21,842 nucleotides of DNA from a virus. Positions within the stretch are counted from its first letter, which is position 1. Every line of letters starts with the position of its first letter. The translations under genes and the position numbers were made by a program. The DNA is taken from positions 1 to 21,842 of IMG/VR virus record IMGVR_UViG_3300034198_023574. One strand, given 5' to 3'. The notes below the pieces were generated by a model. That model searched no databases. It was not told the origin of the DNA and worked only from the letters and a program-made list of their open reading frames with translations. Shown here piece after piece: positions 1 through 6,265 of the stretch.

Positions 1-92
1 AGAGGAAAATTTCTGGAAAAACGCCGGGTGGTACATACACAGTAGGCAGCTCTTAAATTAATATGTAATACCTAAACCTTAATGGTGGCCCC

Positions 93-389
93 TTAGTATC
101 TATAAGGCCCCTGATTCACAGGAACATAAACTACTCGTGGCACCGTTACCATCTGGTATTTCTTTAAAAGACACCAGCTCTGACTTTCCACCATCACATT
201 CTCATACTTTACCACCGGAGCATACTGAGTAACCACAGGAACCATAGTTACTGCCGGAACAGAATAGTAGTATGGAACATATTCCACCCTTTGGACTATT
301 GGAGTCATCGGCACCCAATCACTTCCCATACAAATTTCTCCTGCACCAAAACTCAAAACTAATGCCGCTAACAATAAAGTCTTTTTCAT
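93..389 (-). CDS. Small secreted Val/Pro/Tyr-rich protein, function unknown
   Basis: A 98-residue protein with a typical Sec signal peptide: Lys2-Lys3, then a hydrophobic stretch (LLLAALVLSF, residues about 5-14) and a small-residue zone around Gly15-Gly22. No lipobox is evident before Cys20. The mature part is dominated by Val, Pro and Tyr, with repeated short patterns such as YVPYY, VPVV and YVPV and only two or three Cys, which suggests an extended beta-rich exported protein. The start is supported by a GAGGGA ribosome binding site (complement of 396-401) six bases upstream. It is transcribed away from the structural operon, in the same direction as 534-767 but beyond that gene's terminator, so it probably has its own promoter. 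I do not recognise the family. It could be an envelope or superinfection factor, or a gene acquired from a host; nothing in the sequence decides this. Confidence 0.7.
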   Translation of the reverse strand: MKKTLLLAALVLSFGAGEICMGSDWVPMTPIVQRVEYVPYYYSVPAVTMVPVVTQYAPVVKYENVMVESQSWCLLKKYQMVTVPRVVYVPVNQGPYRY

Positions 390-465
390 AAAAAATCCCT
401 CGTTAATAAAGTAAATTGACCGATTTCCACAAGTTTAACATCGACATCCGTCCTTCACAACCTTT

Positions 466-503
466 AAAAAAAATAATTCCAGATGACACTACGCCACCTG
501 GAA
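466..503 (-). terminator. Rho-independent terminator for the leftward gene 534-767
   Basis: Read on the minus strand, arms 503-495 and 485-477 form a 9-bp stem with one G-U wobble and a 9-base loop (494-486). It is followed at once by TTA and eight consecutive T (473-466). On the plus strand the wobble becomes an A/C mismatch and there is no T run on the correct side, so the signal is directional. It sits about 30 bases beyond the stop of the AT-hook gene and separates it from the secreted-protein gene. Confidence 0.8.
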
Positions 504-533
504 CTATTCTCTTAAAAAGAAACACTATAATTT

Positions 534-767
534 TCAGCTAGAAACAACACTATCATTATTGCTATTATCGACCACCTTATTTTTCTTTGGTCGCCCCCTA
601 GCCTTCTTTAAAGTTAGCTTGCGTCTTTGACGACGAACCATTGCTGTTGTTATATTTTGACCAGTAATTTGACTTAGTTTTACGGCCAAAACTTCATCAC
701 ACAACAAAGTATGATTCTGCTGAATAAATTCTGTTTCACTAGATGACCACTTTTTATATGTTGCCAT
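534..767 (-). CDS. Small DNA-binding protein with helix-turn-helix/SANT-like N-terminus and AT-hook
   Basis: A 77-residue protein. Residues about 7-52 resemble a small helical DNA-binding domain of Myb/SANT or HTH type: an early Trp followed by an acidic helix (KWSSSETEFI), then LLCDEVLAVKLSQITG and a basic recognition-like helix (VRRQRRKL). Residues 56-63 (KARGRPKK) match the AT-hook core RGRP flanked by basic residues, which in known proteins binds the minor groove of AT-rich DNA. The tail is Asn/Ser-rich and probably disordered. It is divergent from the structural operon and shares its control region (768-851), the usual arrangement for a transcriptional regulator. The N-terminal layout recalls that of the protein encoded at 1658. 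A regulatory role is inferred from domain type and position; it could instead be a nucleoid-like protein. Confidence 0.7.
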   Translation of the reverse strand: MATYKKWSSSETEFIQQNHTLLCDEVLAVKLSQITGQNITTAMVRRQRRKLTLKKARGRPKKNKVVDNSNNDSVVSS

Positions 768-788
768 TTTTTACTTTCTTGGATAAAG

Positions 789-819
789 TTGACTAAAAGT
801 GTAAGAACACTATTATACT
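789..819 (+). promoter_or_regulatory. Sigma70-like promoter with internal dyad, driving the rightward operon
   Basis: TTGACT at 789-794 matches the -35 consensus at five of six positions. TATTAT at 811-816 (16-base spacer) is the best -10; TATACT at 814-819 (19-base spacer) is an alternative. The spacer contains the inverted repeat AGTGT-aaga-ACACT (798-811), and TACTAGTA at 816-823 is a perfect palindrome, so the site looks like an operator-bearing promoter. On the minus strand TATAAT (817-812) lies in the same place, so a leftward promoter for 534-767 may overlap it, although no good -35 is seen on that strand. Confidence 0.55.
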
Positions 820-851
820 AGTAGTTGGCAAGTTTCGCGCAAGGAGAATAA

Positions 852-1052
852 ATGACTAATCCTAAAATTGATTTTAATTTGGTCAATTCCACCTTAACAA
901 TCAAAGCCTCTGGTTCACTAGATGATGAAGCCACTATGGATTTGTTGTTACCACAAGGAAAGAGTATAGCTCAATTATTATATGACCAAGAAAATTTCCA
1001 AGACCCCCAAAATCTCAAAGAAGAGTCCAAAGAAGAAAACCCCAAATCCTAG
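852..1052 (+). CDS. Hypothetical 66-residue protein, first gene of the rightward operon
   Basis: The ATG is preceded by GGAG (843-846) at five bases spacing, a strong ribosome binding site, so this reading frame is likely translated. The product is small and mostly polar: residues 1-45 could form a small alpha/beta unit (alternating hydrophobics in FNLVNSTLTIKASG, then an acidic helix DDEATMDLLL), and the last 20 residues are Glu/Lys-rich and probably disordered. Its last 71 bases overlap, in another frame, the start of the sigma-like gene at 982. I recognise no family. It may serve partly as a leader that couples translation into the next gene, which has no ribosome binding site of its own. 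Confidence 0.55.
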   Translation: MTNPKIDFNLVNSTLTIKASGSLDDEATMDLLLPQGKSIAQLLYDQENFQDPQNLKEESKEENPKS

Positions 1053-1674
1053 CAATTTGCCCCACGGTGTTACAGAAGAACAATTTTTAGTTGTTTTAGA
1101 TAATATAAGCAAAAGACTAGGCCACAAGTTTAAATTTGGATATCACAGTTTTGATGACATGAAGCAACAAGCTGCTATATTTGCACTTGAAGGACTTCAG
1201 AAATATGACAATAAACGACCATTAGAAAATTTCTTATGGACCCACGTTCGTAATCGTCTTTTCAATTATAAAAGAGATAATTATCAAAGGCCCGACAAAC
1301 CCTGCTTTTCTTGTCCACTATACGACGCCCACTGCAAAAAGAGTACCAATCAATGTTTGGAATTTTCCAACAAAAACGACTGTACCCTCTATGCAGCATG
1401 GGAAACCCGTAATAATAGCAAAAAGAATATTATGAAACCTGTAGGAATGGAAGACGTTAATGATTATTCTCATTCTCCATCCTCAAAAAGCCCCGATGTT
1501 TCTGATATAGTATTCAATCAACAAATTATCGACCTGCTAGACCAACATATTCCATCATCATGTCGCGAAACTTACCTAAGACTCAAATATGGTGAAAAAA
1601 TTTATAAAACCGACATGACCAAACTATATTCCGTTATTCAAGATATTTTGAAAGAACATGGCTATGAGTACTAA
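982..1674 (+). CDS. Phage sigma-factor-like protein with Cys-rich insert
   Basis: A 230-residue protein. Residues 1-25 are a Lys/Ser/Pro-rich basic tail. Residues about 33-103 resemble sigma70 region 2 in its short phage form: FGYHSFDDMKQQA, then a helix with FALEGLQKYD, and ENFLWTHVRNRLFNYKR, which corresponds to the -10-recognition helix. Residues 108-134 hold five cysteines (C108-x2-C111-x6-C118-x6-C125-x8-C134), a likely zinc- or metal-binding insert. Residues about 181-225 could be a reduced region 4 helix-turn-helix. Overall size and order recall late sigma factors of the T4 gp55 type, but I cannot claim orthology. The start overlaps the upstream gene by 71 bases with no clear ribosome binding site, and no internal ATG precedes region 2, so translational coupling is likely. 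Its natural targets would be head and fibre promoters. An alternative is a regulator that only shares the region 2 fold. Confidence 0.68.
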   Translation: MTKKISKTPKISKKSPKKKTPNPSNLPHGVTEEQFLVVLDNISKRLGHKFKFGYHSFDDMKQQAAIFALEGLQKYDNKRPLENFLWTHVRNRLFNYKRDNYQRPDKPCFSCPLYDAHCKKSTNQCLEFSNKNDCTLYAAWETRNNSKKNIMKPVGMEDVNDYSHSPSSKSPDVSDIVFNQQIIDLLDQHIPSSCRETYLRLKYGEKIYKTDMTKLYSVIQDILKEHGYEY

Positions 1675-2503
1675 AGGACCTAAAAAAAGAGGCCAGCTCG
1701 CACTAGACGAAGAAAAATACATCAGAGATAATGTGCTTGTACTAAGCATAGAGGAAATAGCGGAACAGCTCAACAGAAATCCCGCCCCCGTTGAAAGATA
1801 TATCGAAGAAAATAAGTTAGGTTTAGATCCCAACGAATATAACGACGCCAAGGTACTAAGACACAAACTGCATAGTAAAAATTTCTGGACAGAAATCAAA
1901 AGACAGTTCGACGAAGATAGTGGTGAACTAGAATATTTTGAAAGTTTATGGGTCAACCTTATCAAACAGTTTAGAGAAGACGTACTTCCTGCAGAAGAAC
2001 TTCAGATCAAACAATTTATCACCATAGACATTCTGATCAATCGAAGCATGAAAGAACGAAAGCGCCACATTAGCGAAACTGAAAAATTGCAAAAAGAAGT
2101 AGACAAAGAATATGCTAAATTAGAAATTGATCGAGATGTTCCACGCCTAGTTAATTTAGAGACCCAATTAAGTTTTGCCCGTAACAGTATCGCCAACTAT
2201 ACTAACGAATATACCAAATTATTAAACGAACAACAAAAAATCAGCAAAGACCTAAAAGCTACCCGTGAACAAAGAATCAAAAGAATAGAAGATGGTAAAA
2301 GCTCCTGGGTTGGCCTTATTCGCATGTTAGAGGACGAACAAATACGCGAAAGAGAAGGTCGCGAAATGGAAATTATTGCCATGGCCACCGACAAAGTTAA
2401 AACCGTTCTTAATGATTATCATCAATATGCCGACAATACATTAGATATGCCCTTCTTAACCCCCGACAGTGTTCTTCTTAAAGATATGGAAAAATCCCCA
2501 TGA
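1658..2503 (+). CDS. Probable small terminase subunit (HTH plus coiled coil)
   Basis: A 281-residue protein overlapping the sigma-like gene by 17 bases; GAAAG just upstream serves ATG 1658, and ATG 1664 is an equally possible start. Residues about 12-55 look like a helix-turn-helix unit (LDEEKYIRDNV, LSIEEIAEQLNRNPAPVERYI). The rest is highly charged and helical, with a long predicted coiled coil around residues 130-230. A DNA-binding N-terminus followed by an oligomerising helical body, placed three genes before the large terminase in one operon, fits a small terminase that selects genome ends for packaging. No residue signature proves this, and the protein is longer than many small terminases. 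It could instead be another DNA-binding packaging accessory. The helical, charged composition is clear; the function is inferred from layout and position. Confidence 0.5.
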   Translation: MAMSTKGPKKRGQLALDEEKYIRDNVLVLSIEEIAEQLNRNPAPVERYIEENKLGLDPNEYNDAKVLRHKLHSKNFWTEIKRQFDEDSGELEYFESLWVNLIKQFREDVLPAEELQIKQFITIDILINRSMKERKRHISETEKLQKEVDKEYAKLEIDRDVPRLVNLETQLSFARNSIANYTNEYTKLLNEQQKISKDLKATREQRIKRIEDGKSSWVGLIRMLEDEQIREREGREMEIIAMATDKVKTVLNDYHQYADNTLDMPFLTPDSVLLKDMEKSP

Positions 2504-3477
2504 AAATTGCCCTAGTAACAGGAATAACCGGCCAAGACGGCTCTTATCTATCAGATCTTCTACTAGAGAAAGACTATAAGGTAATTGGTTTACAAAGACG
2601 ATCTTCAACTAACAACACCCAACGCATTTCTCATTTACTGCACAATCCTAATTTTATCCTAGAGGAATTTGACCTGACTGATCCATCAGGGTGCAATAGA
2701 ATAATAGCCCAATATAAACCACATGAATTTTATAATCTAGGAGCTCAAAGTCATGTTGGAACCAGCTTTAAACAGCCATCAACTACCATAGAGATTAATA
2801 CGGTGGGCGTTGTTAATGTGCTAGAAAGCATACGAAATTTATCTCCAGATACCAAATTTTACCAAGCTAGCACTAGCGAAATGTTTGGGCGAAATTACAC
2901 AGTAAAGGATGATGAAAAGGTGCAAGACGAAAATACTCCCATGTTACCTCAAAGTCCTTACGGGGTGGCCAAATTAGCATCTCATCATATGGTTCAAATA
3001 TATCGTTCGGCCTATAATTTGTTTTCCTGCTCGGGCATACTATTTAATCATGAAAGTCCTCGTCGTGGGGAAAACTTTGTAACGCGAAAAATAACCAAAT
3101 ATATCGGCAAAGTTGTTAGAGGAGAAACTAACGAAAGATTGTCCCTGGGGAACTTGGACTCTTTTAGGGACTGGGGTCATGCTAAGGATTATGTTCGGGC
3201 AATGTGGCTAATGCTACAAAAAGATACTCCAGTAGACTATGTTATATCAACAGGATCAACACATAGCGTTAAAGATTTTCTCAAATTAGCTTTTGGATGT
3301 GTAAATCTTGATCCTAGCAACTATGTAAATATTAATCCTGATCTTTTCCGACCGGCCGAAGTAGATTACCTTAAGGGAGATTCTTCTAAAGCCAGAAACG
3401 AACTAGGATGGAATAATGATATCTCTTTTAAAGATTTAGTCATCGACATGATACAGAATGATATAGCTCATGTTTAG
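2500..3477 (+). CDS. gmd: GDP-mannose 4,6-dehydratase family enzyme
   Basis: A 325-residue short-chain dehydrogenase/reductase. Residues 8-14 (GITGQDG) are the NAD(P)-binding GxxGxxG loop. Residues 33-35 (RRS) follow the second strand as in the NADP-binding members. Catalytic residues are T125-S126-E127 and the Y154-x3-K158 pair. NHESPRRGENFVTRKI (183-198) is a hallmark of the Gmd family rather than of other epimerases. Gmd converts GDP-D-mannose to GDP-4-keto-6-deoxymannose, precursor of GDP-fucose, GDP-rhamnose and related sugars. It is somewhat shorter than typical bacterial Gmd, but the C-terminus looks complete (GDSSKARNELGW, then a short helix). Start and the preceding stop share ATGA (2500-2503), so it is coupled to the packaging operon. 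No partner reductase or epimerase is in the window, so the final sugar is unknown. Confidence 0.9.
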   Translation: MKIALVTGITGQDGSYLSDLLLEKDYKVIGLQRRSSTNNTQRISHLLHNPNFILEEFDLTDPSGCNRIIAQYKPHEFYNLGAQSHVGTSFKQPSTTIEINTVGVVNVLESIRNLSPDTKFYQASTSEMFGRNYTVKDDEKVQDENTPMLPQSPYGVAKLASHHMVQIYRSAYNLFSCSGILFNHESPRRGENFVTRKITKYIGKVVRGETNERLSLGNLDSFRDWGHAKDYVRAMWLMLQKDTPVDYVISTGSTHSVKDFLKLAFGCVNLDPSNYVNINPDLFRPAEVDYLKGDSSKARNELGWNNDISFKDLVIDMIQNDIAHV

Positions 3478-3739
3478 AAATTTTAACGATCCACAGTATA
3501 AAAAATGGAGAAAAGACGTTTACAAAAGAGACAAATATTGTTGTCGGTGGCCGAATTGTCCATTAAAGAAAAAACTTAATGCTCATCACATAAGAACATG
3601 GGCCCAATTTCCTGGACTAAGATTTGATGTTAATAATGGTATAACATTGTGTAAATATCATCATGATCTTATTAAAGGCATGGAAACTATTTATGAATCG
3701 ACCTTTTTAAAGATACTATTAAATGACAGATTACAATAA
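3470..3739 (+). CDS. HNH endonuclease
   Basis: An 89-residue stand-alone HNH protein. The zinc ligands are apparent as C25-x4-C30 and C61-x2-H64 (CCRWPNC and CKYHH). The catalytic ββα-metal core has H39-H40, N55/N56 in VNNGITL, and H64. The N-terminus (YKKWRKDVYKRDKYCC) is the usual lead-in of such proteins. The start overlaps the dehydratase stop by eight bases, and the end overlaps the next gene by 17. HNH proteins placed next to terminase genes in other phages assist cutting of packaged DNA; a homing or general nicking nuclease is the alternative. The position inside a tightly overlapped operon, rather than inserted with its own flanks, favours a packaging or DNA-processing role. That role is inference; the fold assignment is secure. 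Confidence 0.88.
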   Translation: MFRNFNDPQYKKWRKDVYKRDKYCCRWPNCPLKKKLNAHHIRTWAQFPGLRFDVNNGITLCKYHHDLIKGMETIYESTFLKILLNDRLQ

Positions 3740-4205
3740 TCATTTCGAAATTATTATAGACACAAGAGAACAACAGCCTTGGGCTTTTGATCATCATGTA
3801 GTATCTAATCTCAAGCTAGATACGGGCGACTACTCCATCAAGGGATTAGAAGACCAGTTGTGCATAGAGCGAAAAAAGAGCGTGAGCGAAATTGCCAATA
3901 ATATCACAGAGAAAAGATTCAAAGATGTGGTAGGGCGCATGGCTCAATATAAATATTCATTTTTATTACTTGAATTTGATCTAGAAGATATTCTTATTTA
4001 TCCTGTGGGTTCAAATGTTCCCAAGAGACTATGGGACAAAATTAAAATTTCTCCTAACTTCATTATTAAACATTTAGTAGAGCTGCAAATTTACTTTAAT
4101 ATCAAAGTGCTATTTTGCGGTTCTCCATCCAATGCTGAAAGAATGGCATTATCCATCATGAAAAAGGTTTACGAAATTGAAGGACCAACAAAAACAAATA
4201 TTTGA
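3723..4205 (+). CDS. ERCC4/XPF-type nuclease domain protein
   Basis: A 160-residue single-domain protein. It carries the motif order of the XPF/ERCC4 nuclease fold: D13-T-R-E-QQPW (residues 13-20), L32-DTGDYSI (32-39), and the metal-binding IERK (48-51), followed by KRFKDVVGRM and a buried strand SFLLLEFDL. These acidic and Lys residues correspond to the GDxxxxERKxxxD active site of structure-specific nucleases, with the last acidic position less clear here. There is no helix-hairpin-helix pair or helicase, so it is the minimal nuclease form known from phages. It likely cuts branched or recombining DNA. It lies directly between the HNH gene and the large terminase, overlapping both, which points to resolution of replicative concatemers before or during packaging. 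That link is inferred from position. Confidence 0.88.
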   Translation: MTDYNNHFEIIIDTREQQPWAFDHHVVSNLKLDTGDYSIKGLEDQLCIERKKSVSEIANNITEKRFKDVVGRMAQYKYSFLLLEFDLEDILIYPVGSNVPKRLWDKIKISPNFIIKHLVELQIYFNIKVLFCGSPSNAERMALSIMKKVYEIEGPTKTNI

Positions 4206-6207
4206 AGATGCTTGGTTAGGATTGGGTGATTTATCTCAAATCATTATACCAACTAATCAGATGATCCATAGACTCAAAGAGGATATAGAAAATCCTGATT
4301 TGCATTTAATTAGACTATTAAGAAATCCTAGATATTTAGGATCAACATGTAAATTGCTATTCAATATTGAGCTACATCCTATGCAAGTAGCTATTTTACA
4401 AGAGTTTTGGCATAGACCATTTCCAATGTATATAGCTAGTCGTGGATGGGGCAAGTCTTTCCTGCTCGCTTTGTATTCTGTATTAAGATGCACATTTTAT
4501 CCTGGAACCAAGATAGTTATCGTGGGTGCAGCTTTTAGACAGAGTAAAATTATTTTCGAATATATGGAAACAATATGGAGAAATAGCGCTATTTTACGGA
4601 GCATCTTTAATGGCAATGAAGATGGACCAAGAAGAGACGTTGACCGATGTACTATCAGATTAGGAGATAGTTGGACCATTGCTGTTCCTATGGGTGACGG
4701 TAGCAAGATTAGAGGTTTAAGAGCACATATTATTATCGCAGACGAATTTGCATCCATATCTCCTGATATTTATGAAACGGTAGTATCAGGTTTCGCTGCG
4801 GTATCTGCTAGTCCTATTCAGAATGTAAAGGAACAAGCTAAAAGAAAAGCCATGTCAGAAGTTGGATTATGGAGCGAAGAACTTGAAGCTATTAATAGTA
4901 AAATGGGTAACCAAGCTATAATTTCAGGAACAGCAGACTATGACTTTAAGCATTTTGCAAGATACTGGAAAAGATATAAAGGTATTATAGAAAGCAAGGG
5001 AGACATTAGAAAACTAGAAGATCTATTCAAAGGAGAGGTACCTGATAACTTTAATTGGAAAGACTATAGTATTATTCGCATCCCTTATGAACTAATTCCA
5101 AAAGGCTTCATGGATGATAAACAAGTATCTCGCGCCAAAGCAACGATTCATAGTGGCATATATAATATGGAATATGCAGCTTGTTTTACTGCTGATAGTG
5201 ACGGATTCTTTCGTCGCAGTTTAATAGAAAGCTGTGTGGTTAATGACAGTAGTCCGGTGGTAATCAATGCAAGACCCATTATCTTTGATGCTGTTGTTAC
5301 TGGAAATACATCTCATCATTATGTATACGGAATCGACCCAGCTAGTGAACAAGATAATTTTAGTATAGTGGTTTTAGAAGTTCATCCTGATCATTCAAGA
5401 ATAGTTTATGTATGGACTACTAACAGAAGCAATTTCAAAGAAAGACAAAAAACTGGATTAGTTAAAGAATATGACTTCTACGGATTCTGTGCTCGTAAAA
5501 TCAGAAATCTTATGAAAACTTTCCCATGTGATAAGCTTGGTATGGATGCTCAGGGCGGAGGTGTCGCTATTGAGGAAGCTTTACATGATCCTTCCAAACT
5601 AGAGGATGGCGAAAATCTCATGTGGCCCATAATAGATTACAATAAAGCTAAAGAGACAGATTCTCAACCCGGTTTGCATCTTATAGAATTAGTTCAATTT
5701 GCCAAAGCTGATTGGACAGCACAGGCTAATCACGGATTAAGAAAAGACTTTGAAGATAAAGTATTATTATTCCCACGATTTGACAGCTTAACTCTTGGAT
5801 TGGCACTAGACAAAGAAAACAAAGACATATTATCTGCTGATCTTAATCCAATCTATGATAGCTTGAGCGAATGCATTTTAGAAATTGAAGAACTCAAAAA
5901 TGAATTGACCACAATAGTTATGACGCAAACCAGTAGTGGATCCGGAGGCAGAGACCGCTGGGATACCCCCGAAGTTAAACTTCAAAATGGTAAAAAGGGA
6001 CGATTAAGAAAAGACCGATATAGTGCATTAGTTATTGCTAATATGTTAGCAAGACAAATCAATAGGACTTTGCAGTCTGTTGAGTATGATATCATAGGAG
6101 ACAATGCGAAGAATGTTGTCAAACAACAAGGCAACATGTACAGAGGACCAGAATGGTTCACTTCTTCCGCTAATGACGACGATATTTATACGGGCATTTA
6201 TAAATAA
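4177..6207 (+). CDS. terL: Terminase large subunit (packaging ATPase/nuclease)
   Basis: A 676-residue packaging motor. The ATPase half has Walker A S88-RGWGKS-94, Walker B III-A-D189-E190 with Glu as catalytic base, and a coupling motif SGTA (about 250-253). The RNase H-like nuclease half has the acidic residues D387 (YGIDPAS) and D457 (LGMDAQGGG), and a C-terminal D-R-Y-SALVIAN segment in the place of the third acidic cluster. The chosen start is TTG at 4177, which has AAAAAGG about ten bases upstream; the first in-frame ATG is at 4261 and has no ribosome binding site, so the rare start is preferred. It overlaps the ERCC4 gene by 29 bases. The protein threads and cuts the genome at the portal encoded just downstream. 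Identification is secure; the exact start is not. Confidence 0.95.
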   Translation: MKDQQKQIFEDAWLGLGDLSQIIIPTNQMIHRLKEDIENPDLHLIRLLRNPRYLGSTCKLLFNIELHPMQVAILQEFWHRPFPMYIASRGWGKSFLLALYSVLRCTFYPGTKIVIVGAAFRQSKIIFEYMETIWRNSAILRSIFNGNEDGPRRDVDRCTIRLGDSWTIAVPMGDGSKIRGLRAHIIIADEFASISPDIYETVVSGFAAVSASPIQNVKEQAKRKAMSEVGLWSEELEAINSKMGNQAIISGTADYDFKHFARYWKRYKGIIESKGDIRKLEDLFKGEVPDNFNWKDYSIIRIPYELIPKGFMDDKQVSRAKATIHSGIYNMEYAACFTADSDGFFRRSLIESCVVNDSSPVVINARPIIFDAVVTGNTSHHYVYGIDPASEQDNFSIVVLEVHPDHSRIVYVWTTNRSNFKERQKTGLVKEYDFYGFCARKIRNLMKTFPCDKLGMDAQGGGVAIEEALHDPSKLEDGENLMWPIIDYNKAKETDSQPGLHLIELVQFAKADWTAQANHGLRKDFEDKVLLFPRFDSLTLGLALDKENKDILSADLNPIYDSLSECILEIEELKNELTTIVMTQTSSGSGGRDRWDTPEVKLQNGKKGRLRKDRYSALVIANMLARQINRTLQSVEYDIIGDNAKNVVKQQGNMYRGPEWFTSSANDDDIYTGIYK

Positions 6208-6218
6208 AAGTGTATAAT
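6199..6218 (+). promoter_or_regulatory. Possible late promoter upstream of the portal gene
   Basis: TATAAATA at 6199-6206 is identical to the T4 late-promoter octamer. TATAAT at 6213-6218, within GTGTATAAT, is a perfect sigma70-type -10 with no matching -35. Either could start transcription of the portal-capsid block, about 50-60 bases before ATG 6266. The octamer straddles the end of the terminase gene, and the same octamer also occurs by chance inside the ERCC4 gene (3948-3955), so confidence is low. Confidence 0.3.
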
Positions 6219-6265
6219 TCAGTTAATGCAATTACATTTTAATTAGAATTCAATTAGAAATAATT

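Noticed and set aside
1-61. Possible C-terminal end of an upstream rightward gene (frame 2 open to TAA at 59-61)
   Set aside because: Only 19 codons are visible, all three plus frames stay open for a similar length, and no motif decides between them.
91-107. Inverted repeat CCTTA/TAAGG near the end of the secreted-protein gene
   Set aside because: The 5-bp stem with mismatched flanks and no T run on either strand is too weak to call a terminator.
3948-3955. TATAAATA inside the ERCC4 nuclease gene
   Set aside because: It lies within coding sequence with no nearby gene start to serve, so it is treated as background in AT-rich DNA.
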